A stretch of 58,120 nt of DNA from Myxococcota bacterium (GTDB lineage Bacteria; Myxococcota_A; UBA9160; UBA6930): contig JANQFK010000031.1 of assembly GCA_028277885.1 (NCBI GenBank), positions 1-58,120 on the forward strand, in the 5' to 3' direction. Positions 42,700 to 55,277 of this stretch are shown here, piece after piece. The number at the start of each line of letters is the position of its first letter. Positions within the stretch are counted from its first letter, which is position 1. A model generated the notes under the pieces. The model was not told the origin of the DNA. It made no database searches and saw nothing but the letters and a program-made list of their open reading frames with translations. The translations under genes and the position numbers were made by a program.

Positions 42700-43292
42700 G
42701 CGATCTCCGGGAACAGCAGCCGGTCCACCACCTCGGCGATGCAGTGGAGGATGGCGATGTGGGCCTCCTGGATGCGCTGGGTGTCGTCCGAGGGGACGAC
42801 GAACACGAGGTCCGCGCGGCCCGGGAGCTTGCCGCCGTCGCGCCCGGTGAGCGCCAGGGTGGCGAGGCCCCGCTCGCGGGCGGTGTCGAGGGCCGCGAGC
42901 ACGTTGGCGGAGTTCCCCGAGGTGGAGAGCCCGATGGCGACGTCGCCCTCGACCCCGTGGGCCTCCACGAGCCGCGCGAAGACGTGATCGAAGCCGTAGT
43001 CGTTGCCGATGGCGGTGAGGTCCGAGGTGTTGGCGGTGAGCGCGATGGCGGGCATGGCCGCGCGGTCGGGTCCGAGCTTCCCGGTCCACTCCGCCGCGAT
43101 GTGCTGGGCGTCCGCCGCGGAGCCGCCGTTGCCGAAGATCAGCGCCTTGCGGCCGGCGCCGAGGGCCGCCGCCAGCCGCTCGCCGGCGCGGGCGATCTCC
43201 GCCGCCTGGCAGGCGGCGAGATCGCGCTTCACCCGGGCCCCGGCCTCGAGGCTGGCCCGGACGTGGGCGACCGGGTCGAAGGAACGGCTCAT
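42696..43292 (-). CDS. gmhA: Phosphoheptose isomerase (SIS domain)
   Basis: 198 residues. GmhA converts sedoheptulose 7-phosphate to D-glycero-D-manno-heptose 7-phosphate for the lipopolysaccharide core. The SIS-fold motifs are FGNGGSAADAQHIAAEW (about 53-69), TANTSDLTAIGNDYGFDHVF, GLSTSGNSANVL (about 117-128) and the late EAHIAILHCIAEVVD. GGGGAG lies 5 bases before ATG 43292. The gene has its own promoter and overlaps the next gene by GTGA. Confidence 0.93.
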   Translation of the reverse strand: MSRSFDPVAHVRASLEAGARVKRDLAACQAAEIARAGERLAAALGAGRKALIFGNGGSAADAQHIAAEWTGKLGPDRAAMPAIALTANTSDLTAIGNDYGFDHVFARLVEAHGVEGDVAIGLSTSGNSANVLAALDTARERGLATLALTGRDGGKLPGRADLVFVVPSDDTQRIQEAHIAILHCIAEVVDRLLFPEIA

Positions 43293-43595
43293 GGGCTCTC
43301 CCCGGAGCGATCGGGGCGGCCGCGGGTCGCGCCGCAGCGCCCGCCGGCGGTCGGAAAACGGAGTAAAATCAAATAGATCCGCCGGGGCGTGCAGTCTACC
43401 GGTGCGCCCCGCGGGCGTCAACGCGAGCGGCCGCGGCTGCTATCGTGCCCGCGGCGGGCGGCCGACCGATGAGACCTCCCGATGAGACCTCCGGGAGGCC
43501 GCGGCATCGAAAGCTTCCGCCGCGCCGGAGCGCGGCCGGGATCGACGAGGCAACCAACCCAGGGGCGGGCCGCGGGCCCGGAGAGGAGACACGGC
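43293..43595. other. 303-bp divergent control region between gmhA and trxA
   Basis: There is no gene. It holds the gmhA promoter (43393-43421), an AT-rich patch near 43355-43378 in the gmhA leader, a 13-bp direct duplication CGATGAGACCTCC (43467-43479 and 43480-43492), and GAGAGGAG a few bases before the trxA ATG. I see no clear TTGAC-type promoter for trxA; TATCGT at 43441-43446 could be its -10. Confidence 0.6.
43393..43421 (-). promoter_or_regulatory. gmhA promoter, TTGACG-17-TAGACT
   Basis: On the - strand the -35 TTGACG is at 43421-43416 and the -10 TAGACT at 43398-43393, spacer 17. The leader to the gmhA ATG is about 95 bases and includes an AT-rich stretch. Confidence 0.6.
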
Positions 43596-43922
43596 ATGGC
43601 CGAGGTGGTGGACGTCACGGATCAGAGCTTCGAGGCCGAGGTCCTCCAGTCGGACAAGCCGGTCATCATCGACTTCTGGGCGGAGTGGTGCGCCCCCTGC
43701 CGCGCCATCGCACCGATCGTGAAGGACCTGGCGGCCCAGTACCCCGACGACGTCAAGATCGTCAAGATGAACATCGACGAGAACCCGAACACCCCGGGCC
43801 GCTACGGCGTCCGCGCCATCCCCACGGTGCTCGCGTTCAAGGGCGGCACCGTCGTCGAGCAGATCACCGGCGCCCGCCCCCGCTCCGCCTTCGAGGAGAT
43901 GGTCCAGAAGCTCGTCGCGTAG
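43596..43922 (+). CDS. trxA: Thioredoxin
   Basis: 108 residues, a classic cytosolic thioredoxin: FWAEWCAPCRAIAPI with the redox pair Cys-Ala-Pro-Cys (about 32-35; the usual Gly is Ala), KMNIDENP, the cis-Pro loop RAIPTVLAFKGG, and a final amphipathic helix. GAGAGGAG lies upstream of the ATG. It reduces disulfides, for instance in ribonucleotide reductase. The gene is single and converges on the HAD phosphatase gene across a hairpin. Confidence 0.96.
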   Translation: MAEVVDVTDQSFEAEVLQSDKPVIIDFWAEWCAPCRAIAPIVKDLAAQYPDDVKIVKMNIDENPNTPGRYGVRAIPTVLAFKGGTVVEQITGARPRSAFEEMVQKLVA

Positions 43923-43927
43923 CGGCG

Positions 43928-43948
43928 CGCGAGCCGGCCGAGCTCGCG
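43928..43948. terminator. Hairpin between trxA and the convergent HAD gene
   Basis: CGCGAGC (43928-43934) pairs with GCTCGCG (43942-43948), loop of 7. It lies 6 bp after the trxA stop and 12 bp from the convergent stop. No T-run follows. Confidence 0.5.
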
Positions 43949-43959
43949 GAAGGCCGTGC

Positions 43960-44688
43960 CTACGCGAGCGGCTCCGTGGTCGCGGGAATGCGCGGCGTGT
44001 CGGGCGGGGTGAAGAAGCGGACGGGCCAGCGGCGGCTCGAGGCGACGCGGTAGAGCCGCGGGTCGGGGTTGGTGGCGACCGGGTGGCCCACCAGCTCGAG
44101 CAGCGGCAGGTCGGTGATCGAGTCCGTGTAGAAGAAGCTGCGGGCCAGGTCGATGTTCTGCTGCTCCACCAGGTGCTGGAGCCAGTAGATCTTGCCCTCC
44201 TCGAAGCAGATCGGCTCCACCACGCGGCCCGTGAAGCGCCCGGTCTCCACCTCGAGCCGGGTGTAGAGGATGTGCTTGATCCCGAGGCGCGCGGCCAGGG
44301 GACGCACCACGAACTTCGTCGCGCCGGAGACGATGGCGACGACGTGGCCCTCCTTCTGGTGGTGGCGCACCAGCTCCTCGGCCTCGGGGTAGACGGTGTC
44401 GATCACCCGCTCCCGGAACCAGGCGTTGGCCTCGCGGGTCAGCGAGCGCTCGCTCTGGCCCTTGAACTGGCGCATGGCCTCGCGGGTCCAGGCGTTGATG
44501 TCGAGCAGGCCGACCTTGTAGCGGAGGTAGGCGCCCAGACCGGCCAGCACCTCCCAGCGCGTGAGCTCGCCGCGCTCGTAGCGGTACTTCATGTAGAGCG
44601 CGCCGGAGTTCTCGGCGATCAGCGTCTTGTCCATGTCGAAGAAGGCTCCGACACGGTGGGGCGCTCTCTTGCGGCGGCGGGCGGGCAT
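43960..44688 (-). CDS. HAD-IB family phosphatase (phosphoserine-phosphatase-like)
   Basis: 242 residues. HAD motif I is AFFDMDKTL with the two Asp (15-23), motif II lies around VAIVSGAT (about 117-124), and motif IV in FFYTDSITDLPLLE (about 188-201). The helical cap (30-110) and overall length fit the HAD-IB group, which dephosphorylates phosphoserine, lysophosphatidic acid and similar compounds. The substrate is unknown. The N-terminus is basic. It follows rodA by 15 bp and may belong to the cell-shape operon. Confidence 0.88.
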   Translation of the reverse strand: MPARRRKRAPHRVGAFFDMDKTLIAENSGALYMKYRYERGELTRWEVLAGLGAYLRYKVGLLDINAWTREAMRQFKGQSERSLTREANAWFRERVIDTVYPEAEELVRHHQKEGHVVAIVSGATKFVVRPLAARLGIKHILYTRLEVETGRFTGRVVEPICFEEGKIYWLQHLVEQQNIDLARSFFYTDSITDLPLLELVGHPVATNPDPRLYRVASSRRWPVRFFTPPDTPRIPATTEPLA

Positions 44689-44703
44689 GGCGGGCAGTTT
44701 CGC

Positions 44704-45813
44704 CTAGAACATGTAGCGGCGCATGGAGACGTTCAGCAGCAGCGCCAGGGCCACCAGGGAGGAGAGCAGCGCCGAGCCGCCGTAGGAGAGCAGCGGCAGG
44801 GGCACGCCGATCACCGGGGCGAGGCCCAGCACCATGGCGACGTTGATGGCGGCGGGCCAGAACAGCACGCCCACCAGGCCCAGGGCGAGCATGGCGCCGA
44901 AGCTGTCCTTCGAGTTGCGCGCGATGGCCAGCCCCCAGAGCAGCATGGCGGCGTACAGGGTGAGGACCGCCACGGAGCCCACGAAGCCCCACTCCTCGGC
45001 GAGCACCGAGAACACGAAGTCCGAGTGCTGGGTGGGCAGGAAGCGCAGCTGGGTCTGGGTGCCCTCGAGCCAGCCCTTGCCGAGCAGGCCGCCGGAGCCG
45101 ATGGCGATCTTCGACTGCATGGCCTGGTAGCCCGAGGCCAGGGGATCCCGCGAGGGGTCGAGGAAGTCGAGGATGCGCTCCTGCTGGTAGTCGCGCAGCG
45201 CGAACCTCCAGGCACCGGCCAGCGCCAGCACCCCCGCCACCGCCAGGCTGGCCCAGGCCTGCCACGGGATGCGCACGAAGGGCAGGTAGGTGGCGGCGAT
45301 CAGCAGCGTGAGCACCGCCACGCCGAGGTCGCGCTGGAGCAGGATGATCCCCACCGGCGCGGCCACCAGCAGGGTGGGCGCGAGCAGGTCCCGGATGCGA
45401 CGGATCTCGCTGGGCGGGTGCTGCTGGAAGTAGCGGGCCAGCACCAGCACGAGCCCGATCTTCGCGAGCTCCGCGGGCTGGAGGCTCAGTGGCCCGTAGA
45501 TGAGCCACGAGCGGCTGCCCCGGGTCACCGGCGCCAGCACCAGGGTGGAGGCGAGGAGCAGGAGGCTAGCCACGAAGAGCAGCGCGGCCCAGCGCTCGAG
45601 GCGGCGGTAGTCGACGATGAGCGCCGTGGCGAACCCGACCGCCGCCACGCCGAGGGCGATCAGCTGGCGGCGGAAGCCCGAGGGCAGGCCCTCGCTCGAG
45701 CCGCCGTGGGTGGCGGAGTAGAGGTTGAGCAGGCCCACGCAGAGCAGCACGCCCATCATGCCGAGCAGCGCCCAGTCGAAGTTCTGGAGCGAGCGGCGGT
45801 CAATCGAGGGCAC
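44704..45813 (-). CDS. rodA: Peptidoglycan glycosyltransferase RodA
   Basis: 369 residues with about ten membrane helices, a SEDS-family enzyme that polymerises glycan with PBP2 during elongation. Hallmarks: NFDWALLGMMGVLLCVGLLN near the start, GSRSWLIYGPLSLQPAELAK (about 132-151), QRDLGVAVLTLLIA, and the late GVPLPLLSYGGSALLSSLVA. GTG 45813 overlaps the mrdA end by 14 bases and has GGAGGG 5 bases upstream. Confidence 0.96.
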   Translation of the reverse strand: MPSIDRRSLQNFDWALLGMMGVLLCVGLLNLYSATHGGSSEGLPSGFRRQLIALGVAAVGFATALIVDYRRLERWAALLFVASLLLLASTLVLAPVTRGSRSWLIYGPLSLQPAELAKIGLVLVLARYFQQHPPSEIRRIRDLLAPTLLVAAPVGIILLQRDLGVAVLTLLIAATYLPFVRIPWQAWASLAVAGVLALAGAWRFALRDYQQERILDFLDPSRDPLASGYQAMQSKIAIGSGGLLGKGWLEGTQTQLRFLPTQHSDFVFSVLAEEWGFVGSVAVLTLYAAMLLWGLAIARNSKDSFGAMLALGLVGVLFWPAAINVAMVLGLAPVIGVPLPLLSYGGSALLSSLVALALLLNVSMRRYMF

Positions 45814-47725
45814 GGTCGCCCTCCCTCGCGACCCCGGCCAGGGTGGCGGCCGGCGCGTCGGGGTCGTCCTCCGGGACCTGCTGCTGCTTCTCCCACCAGC
45901 GCTCCAGCACGCGCTGGGCAATCGGGGCGGCCGCCGAGCTGCCGTGGAGCCCGTGCTCGACGAACACCGAGACGGCGATCTGGGGATCGTCGGCCGGTGC
46001 GAAGGCGGCGAACCAGGCGTGATCCCGGTGCTTGATCGGGACCTCGTCCTCCTCGAGGCCTTCGGTGATGCCGAGACCCACCACCTGCACGGTGCCGGTC
46101 TTCCCCGCCACCCGCATCCCCTTGACCCGCGCGCGCCCGCCGGTGCCGCCGGACTCCTCGACCACGGCGGTGAGGCCGTCGCTCACCGCCGCCAGCCACT
46201 CGGGCGCCACGGGGAGCGTGCCCAGCACCTCGGACCCCATCGCCTCCAGCTCGCGCCCGCCGTGGCCCGACACGCCGAGCAGCAGGCGCGGCTTCACCAC
46301 CTTGCCGCCGTTGGCGATGGCGGCGAAGGCGACGGCGAGCTGGAGGGGCGTCACCAGGTTGTAGCCCTGGCCGATGGAGGCCGAGACCGTCTCACCCGGG
46401 TACCACGGCTCGCCGAGGCGCCGCTGCTTCCACTCCGAGCTCGGCACCAGGCCGGCGATCTCGCCGGGCAGGTCCAGACGGGTGACCGCCCCGAGCCCGA
46501 ACGCCTTCGCGTACCCGGCCAGCCGGTCGATCCCGAGCTTCACGCCGTGCTGGTAGAAGTAGACGTCGCAGGAGCGCTTGAGCGCGATCTTCAGGTCCAC
46601 CCAGCCGTGGCCGGTGCGCTTCCAGCAGCGGTAGGTGCGCCGCCCGAAGCGGAAGTGGCCGGGGCAGAAGACCCGGGTGCTCGGGGTGACGACGCCCTCC
46701 TGGAGCAGCGCGGCCGCCACCACCGCCTTGTAGGTCGAGCCCGGGGGGTAGTGGTTCTGGATGGCGCGGTTGCGCAGCGGCTTCCAGGGATCGCCGGTGA
46801 GGGACTTCCAGGTGTCGCTGTCGATGCCCCCGGCGAAGTCGTTGGGGTCGTAGGCGGGCCGCGACAGCATGGCGAGCACGTCGCCGCCGTGGACGTCGAG
46901 GGCCACGACGGCCCCCATGCGCGGCGGCTCGCCCTCGGGCACCTCGAGGAAGGCCTCCTCGGCGGCGCGCTGCAGGTCGAGGTCGAGGGCCAGGGTCACG
47001 GTGCGGCCCGGCACCGGCGCCACCTCGTCCACCACCTCGACCTCGCGCCCGGCCACGTCCACCACGACGTTGCGGCCGCCGTCCCGGCCGCGCAGGTGGC
47101 GCTCGAGCCGGGCCTCGAGCCCGGTCTGCCCCACCACGTCGCCCGGCCCGTAGCCGCGGAAGCGGTCCCGCTCGAGCTGGTCGGCGCGCACCTCGCCGAT
47201 GCTGCCGAGGAGGTGGGCCGCGAACTCGCCCTCCAGGTAGTGGCGGCGCGGCTGCACGTCGGTGAGCACGCCGGGCAGCGCGTAGCGGTGGGCCTCCAGC
47301 CGGGCGAGCTGGTCGAAGGAGAGGTCGTCGAGCAGCCGCAGGGCCTGGTGGCGGCGGGAGCCCCTCGCCTTGCGCACGCGCTCCGAGAACCACGCGCCCT
47401 CCCGGTCCACGAGCTGCTCGAGGGCCGCGTAGGTGAGGTTGCGGTCGCGCAGCTCGCTCGGCACCACCTGCAGGCCGAAGGCCGGACGGGTGGTGGCGAG
47501 GACGCGCCCCTCGCGGTCCAGGACCTCGCCCCGGGGCGCCACCAGCCGCGCCGTGCGGATGGAGTTGCGCTGGGCGCGCTCGCCCAGGATCTCGTGCTCC
47601 ACCACCTGGAGCTGGAACAGGCGCATCCCGAACAGGCCGAAGACCAGGATCACCACGGCGGCCACGATGCGCACCCGGCCCTCGAGGATCGTCTCGGGCC
47701 CCTGTCCGAGGGAGCGCGGCGCCAC
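45800..47725 (-). CDS. mrdA: Penicillin-binding protein 2
   Basis: 641 residues. There is an N-terminal membrane helix (about 20-40), a pedestal domain with RGEVLDREGRVLATTRPAFG, and a C-terminal transpeptidase with active-site Ser in PPGSTYKAV (SxxK), SCD (SxN variant, about 425) and AGKTGTVQ (KTG). PBP2 crosslinks side-wall peptidoglycan with RodA. GTG 47725 follows the mreD stop by 2 bp. The order mreB-mreC-mreD-mrdA-rodA is the classic elongasome operon. Confidence 0.96.
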   Translation of the reverse strand: MAPRSLGQGPETILEGRVRIVAAVVILVFGLFGMRLFQLQVVEHEILGERAQRNSIRTARLVAPRGEVLDREGRVLATTRPAFGLQVVPSELRDRNLTYAALEQLVDREGAWFSERVRKARGSRRHQALRLLDDLSFDQLARLEAHRYALPGVLTDVQPRRHYLEGEFAAHLLGSIGEVRADQLERDRFRGYGPGDVVGQTGLEARLERHLRGRDGGRNVVVDVAGREVEVVDEVAPVPGRTVTLALDLDLQRAAEEAFLEVPEGEPPRMGAVVALDVHGGDVLAMLSRPAYDPNDFAGGIDSDTWKSLTGDPWKPLRNRAIQNHYPPGSTYKAVVAAALLQEGVVTPSTRVFCPGHFRFGRRTYRCWKRTGHGWVDLKIALKRSCDVYFYQHGVKLGIDRLAGYAKAFGLGAVTRLDLPGEIAGLVPSSEWKQRRLGEPWYPGETVSASIGQGYNLVTPLQLAVAFAAIANGGKVVKPRLLLGVSGHGGRELEAMGSEVLGTLPVAPEWLAAVSDGLTAVVEESGGTGGRARVKGMRVAGKTGTVQVVGLGITEGLEEDEVPIKHRDHAWFAAFAPADDPQIAVSVFVEHGLHGSSAAAPIAQRVLERWWEKQQQVPEDDPDAPAATLAGVAREGDRALD

Positions 47726-47727
47726 GG

Positions 47728-48264
47728 CTAGAGCACCGGCCGGCGCGTCTCGAGCCGCACGTCGCGGCGCCGCGCCTCGCGCTCGGTCAGCAGCTCGAGC
47801 ACGGTGTCGAGGAGCCCCACCATGAGGGGCGCGCAGAGCGCGTTCACCCCGGCCCGCGCCGCGAGGTCGAGGGGCGCGTGCAGCCCGAGCATGGGGTCGC
47901 CGGCGAAGAGCCAGCCCAGGCCCGCGGTGCCCAGGGCGTCGGCCACGGTCACCCCCACCGCGCACACGGCCAGGGGCAGGCCGCGCTTCAGGTGGAACTG
48001 GGCGCTCACCACGCGGGTGCCGAGGAAGGCGCCGAGGCGCAGCAGGGCGTGCTGGCCCAGCAGCGAGCCCGAGAGCAGGTCGGCGCCGTAGCCCACGCCG
48101 GTGGAGATCAGCATGCCCTCGAGGGTGCTGGCGCTCACCGCCGCGGCGACGGCCAGCAGCAGGGTGAGGTCCGGCACGAAGCGCACCGGCAGCACCGCGG
48201 TGGCGACGCTCTGGAGGATCAGCACGGCCAGGCCGAGGCCCGCCAGGGCGAGGGCGCGGCGCAT
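47728..48264 (-). CDS. mreD: Rod shape-determining protein MreD
   Basis: 178 residues, about five membrane helices, small and poorly conserved as usual for MreD. Features: VLPVRFVPDLTLLLAVAAAV (the RPDL-type motif), then GYGADLLSGSLLGQHALLR. The ATG at 48264 overlaps the mreC stop as TGATG. It is identified mainly by position between mreC and mrdA plus topology. Confidence 0.9.
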   Translation of the reverse strand: MRRALALAGLGLAVLILQSVATAVLPVRFVPDLTLLLAVAAAVSASTLEGMLISTGVGYGADLLSGSLLGQHALLRLGAFLGTRVVSAQFHLKRGLPLAVCAVGVTVADALGTAGLGWLFAGDPMLGLHAPLDLAARAGVNALCAPLMVGLLDTVLELLTEREARRRDVRLETRRPVL

Positions 48265-49172
48265 CAACGGGAAGCCGTCTCCCGGGAGCCCTCGGGATCC
48301 GCCGCCAGGTCCCCCTCGCCCTCGTAGAGGAGGCGCATGGTCGGCCCGCGGTGCAGCATCACGAAGACCTGCTCGAGGCGACCGAAGTCGACGGCCGGCC
48401 GCAGCACCGCGGTGTGGAGCAGCTGGGAGTCGCCCACGTTCACCTCGGTCACCTCGCCGATGCGCAGCCCCTTGGGATGCACGCCGCCGAGCCCCGAGGT
48501 GATGACCACGTCGCCCACCTGCACGTCGTCGCCGCGCACGACCAGGGTGAACTCGAGCTTCCCGGTGCCGCGCCCGCGCACGATGCCCCGGGCGCGGCTG
48601 CGCTGCACGATGCCGTCCACGGCGCTCTGGCGGTCGAGGAGCATCATGGCGCGGGCCGCCCGCGGCGAGGTGGCGGTGACGAGGCCCACGAGGCCGCGGT
48701 CCGTCACCACCGGCATGCCCGAGCGCACCTCGTGGCCACCGCCCCGGTCGAGCAGCACCGAGCGGAACCAGGGCGACACGTCCTGGCCCACCACCGCGGT
48801 GGGGAGCAGCGGCACCTCGAACCCCTCGCGCATCTGCACGATGCGCTGCAGGTGGCCGCTCGCCACGAGGGCCTCGCGGAACTGGAGGTTCTGCTCCTCG
48901 AGCCGCGCGAGGCGCGCGCGCAGCGCGTCGTTCTCCTCCTGGACGTCCACGAGCGCGACGTAGCGCGACCACAGGTGGCTCGTCGCCTCGATGGGGAAGG
49001 TCAGCACCTTCTGGATGGGGACGGCGATCTCCATCAGGATCCCCGTCCACCACGAGTGGTCGCGACCGCCGCCCTGGGAGACGCGCCGATCCACCACCAT
49101 GGAGGCCAGGGTGAAGACGAGCAGCGTGGTGAAGAGCAGCGGGAGGCGGAGCCTCGCCAGGAGTTCGCGCAT
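48264..49172 (-). CDS. mreC: Rod shape-determining protein MreC
   Basis: 302 residues. One N-terminal membrane helix (LLFTTLLVFTLASMV, 12-26), a coiled coil (about 80-105: VQEENDALRARLARLEEQNL), then the two beta domains (VVGQDVSPWFRSVLLDRG, GLVGLVTATSPRAARAMMLL, GDVVITSGLGGVHPKGLRIG). MreC links MreB filaments to PBP2 in the periplasm. It is 23 bp after mreB. Confidence 0.95.
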   Translation of the reverse strand: MRELLARLRLPLLFTTLLVFTLASMVVDRRVSQGGGRDHSWWTGILMEIAVPIQKVLTFPIEATSHLWSRYVALVDVQEENDALRARLARLEEQNLQFREALVASGHLQRIVQMREGFEVPLLPTAVVGQDVSPWFRSVLLDRGGGHEVRSGMPVVTDRGLVGLVTATSPRAARAMMLLDRQSAVDGIVQRSRARGIVRGRGTGKLEFTLVVRGDDVQVGDVVITSGLGGVHPKGLRIGEVTEVNVGDSQLLHTAVLRPAVDFGRLEQVFVMLHRGPTMRLLYEGEGDLAADPEGSRETASR

Positions 49173-49195
49173 GGCCTCCGCGCCGGGGGGGCGGG

Positions 49196-52016
<2,821 letters not shown>

Positions 52017-52116
52017 ATACCCGCCGACCGGCGACTACCATGGCGTCCCCGGAGGGAGCGTATTCCGGCGAAGCCGCTCTCAAGTCTCTTGTTGCTTAAG
52101 GCGAAGCACGAGATGA

Positions 52117-52788
52117 GTGGGCTTCGCATCATACACCGCACGCTTGCTGAACCGATCGGTTCATTCGGTCCTCTATGTGCATCCCTCGGGGACCTGGCAA
52201 ACCGCCAAGCCGGGAGTCCACGTCGAAGCGACGGCCTATCTTCATCCGGCGACAGGGGAAACGGTGCGTTTGGGGCCGTACGAGGCGGTGGAGCTTGGTC
52301 CGAATGGGGTCAAGAGAACCCTACCCTCCTCGCGCTTGGACGAAGTTTCGCCCTCCTTCGAAGCTCCCTTGTTCTTGGGCGCGACGCCGGTTTTGAGCTA
52401 CTGCCGCACCGACTCGGACTTGATGCGGGCTTTGACGAGGGATCTGCGCCAGCTCTCCATCGAGGTCTGGTCCGACAGCAGACTGGAGGCAGGGGATTCG
52501 CTGTGGTCGATGAGGATCGAAAGGGCGATTGAAGCGGCTCCTGCGCTAGTACTGCTGGCGACTCCAGCTTCAAAGACGTCTCCTTGGGTTCGCCGGGAGA
52601 TAAGCTACGCGAACACACACGGCGTTCGCGTGATTCCCTTCCTTGCTAAGGGCGACAAGGCTTCCAGTCTGCCCATCGATCTTGAGAACACTCAGTTCAT
52701 CGATGGTCGGGATGCTCGGAGGTACGGCATGGCTTTGGCAGCGCTGGCTCGAGCTCTCGGCGAGGATCCTTCGGACCACAGCCACTGA
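52117..52788 (+). CDS. TIR-domain protein with an uncharacterised N-terminal region
   Basis: 223 residues from GTG 52117, but the first ~18 residues look doubtful and a GTG near 52174 may be the true start. Residues about 100-215 form a TIR domain: VLSYCRTDSDLMRALTRDL, VWSDSRLEAGDSLWSMRIER, VLLATPASKTSPWVRREISY with the Glu expected for NAD-cleaving TIRs, and VRVIPFLAKGDK. Residues about 20-95 (YVHPSGTWQTAKPGVHVEAT, LHPATGETVRLGPYEAVELG) are beta-rich and unfamiliar. The gene is visibly lower in GC (about 55-60%) than its ~75% surroundings, suggesting recent transfer. A defence or signalling role is plausible, but no partner gene adjoins it. Confidence 0.8.
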   Translation: MGFASYTARLLNRSVHSVLYVHPSGTWQTAKPGVHVEATAYLHPATGETVRLGPYEAVELGPNGVKRTLPSSRLDEVSPSFEAPLFLGATPVLSYCRTDSDLMRALTRDLRQLSIEVWSDSRLEAGDSLWSMRIERAIEAAPALVLLATPASKTSPWVRREISYANTHGVRVIPFLAKGDKASSLPIDLENTQFIDGRDARRYGMALAALARALGEDPSDHSH

Positions 52789-52833
52789 TTGCCGAGGATC
52801 GGGGGCGGTCCGGCGCACCAGCCTTCGAAGCGC

Positions 52834-53004
52834 GCGCCCGGCGGCGGCGGGGAGTGGGGCGCAGCGAACTAGAGCGCAGCGCCGACAACGGCCGGCTCCC
52901 GCCGCGCGACGGGCCGAACCGCCCGCGAACACCCGAGCGGTGCGGCTCGCCCGCGCGAGCCATTCGCGGAGCCCCACTCCCCGCCGCCGACCGGACTCGG
53001 ATGC
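52834..53004. repeat. 171-bp dispersed repeat, copy 2, with 19-bp inverted ends
   Basis: CGGCGGCGGGGAGTGGGGC (52842-52860) is the perfect reverse complement of 52971-52989. The interior includes a further hairpin GGCTCGC/GCGAGCC with a 4-base loop near 52944-52961. It matches copy 1 (30626-30796) at about 158 of 171 positions with no indel. It lies between the TIR gene and the convergent sigma gene, 22 bp from the latter's stop. Confidence 0.85.
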
Positions 53005-53026
53005 ACGCGCCCAGAGGCGCGCAGCC

Positions 53027-54607
<1,581 letters not shown>

Positions 54608-55040
54608 CGGTGTCCCTCCATCCCGCGGCACCCCTTCGCGCCGCGCTCTTCCCGTCCTCGTGAGTCGTCCCGCGTCTTCGGGCGTCGTCGGTGGCGTCCT
54701 CCGGGCCGTTCCCGGTCCCACGCCACCGCCCTTGCCGAACCCCGTACCGAACTCGATGCCAGTCTCAGCGGGGAATCCCCGTTGTTCCGGCTCCCATCGC
54801 TCTCCGGAACGCCGCGGTCGGGATCCGGCACCGGCCCGCCCTCGCTCTCGCCACCGCAGGGCCTGCGAGTCGACTCCGGGCCTCCGGAAGCCGGGCCACG
54901 GAGTGGGGGCCCGGGTACGGACGGCCCTTTGCGACGCAACGCAGCAGCATCGAAAGAACCCGTTGGAGGCAGCGACTTGGCAGCGCTTCTGCGGATCGAT
55001 GCAGGCTTGGGGACGCCGTCCGATCCCTCAATCGGCTGGC

Positions 55041-55069
55041 AGGGTATTCCGCTTTAGGCGGCTTGTCAA
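55041..55069 (-). promoter_or_regulatory. Sigma gene promoter, TTGACA-17-TACCCT
   Basis: On the - strand the perfect -35 TTGACA is at 55069-55064 and the -10 TACCCT at 55046-55041, spacer 17. It is preceded by an AT-rich tract (AAATTTTTT on the same strand) that could act as an UP element. Confidence 0.65.
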
Positions 55070-55108
55070 AACATTTCGACTTTGGGGTCAAAAAATTTCG
55101 CTCGGAAT

Positions 55109-55241
55109 TCCGGGCATGTACGTCCCGGAGCGCACTTTTCCCGCGAGCCCGCTGACGCGTTGCGGCAAACCGCCCGACCCGGTGGTCGGGATGCGCCGCG
55201 TCAGGGCGAGGTCAAGGCGAGGCCCGGGCGGGGTCCGGGCC
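55109..55241 (-). terminator. Hairpin series downstream of folE
   Basis: Three structures follow folE: GGCCCGG (55221-55227)/CCGGGCC (55235-55241); a nested element with outer CTGACGCG (55152-55159)/CGCGTCAG (55197-55204) and inner CCCGACC (55173-55179)/GGTCGGG (55184-55190) with a 4-base loop; and TCCGGG (55109-55114)/CCCGGA (55124-55129), followed on the - strand 13 bases later by T6. Together they probably end folE transcription before the sigma promoter. Confidence 0.5.
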
Positions 55242-55277
55242 GGGTCGTGTCCGGGCCCGCTCGCCTCCCGCCGGCCC

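Larger units (their letters stand above)
54608..55277. other. 670-bp gap upstream of the sigma gene
   Basis: No confident gene. The sigma promoter (55041-55069) leaves a leader of about 430 bases. A 111-codon Arg/Pro/Ser-rich frame (54604-54939, - strand) ends in TGA overlapping the sigma GTG as GTGA; it could be an upstream ORF or chance. The folE-proximal part holds several hairpins. The stretch 55030-55140 is the most AT-rich of the gap. Confidence 0.6.

Noticed and set aside
52117..52788. Complete multi-gene defence system around the TIR gene
   Set aside because: Neighbours are a housekeeping periplasmic isomerase and a sigma factor gene at native GC. No second defence component is visible.
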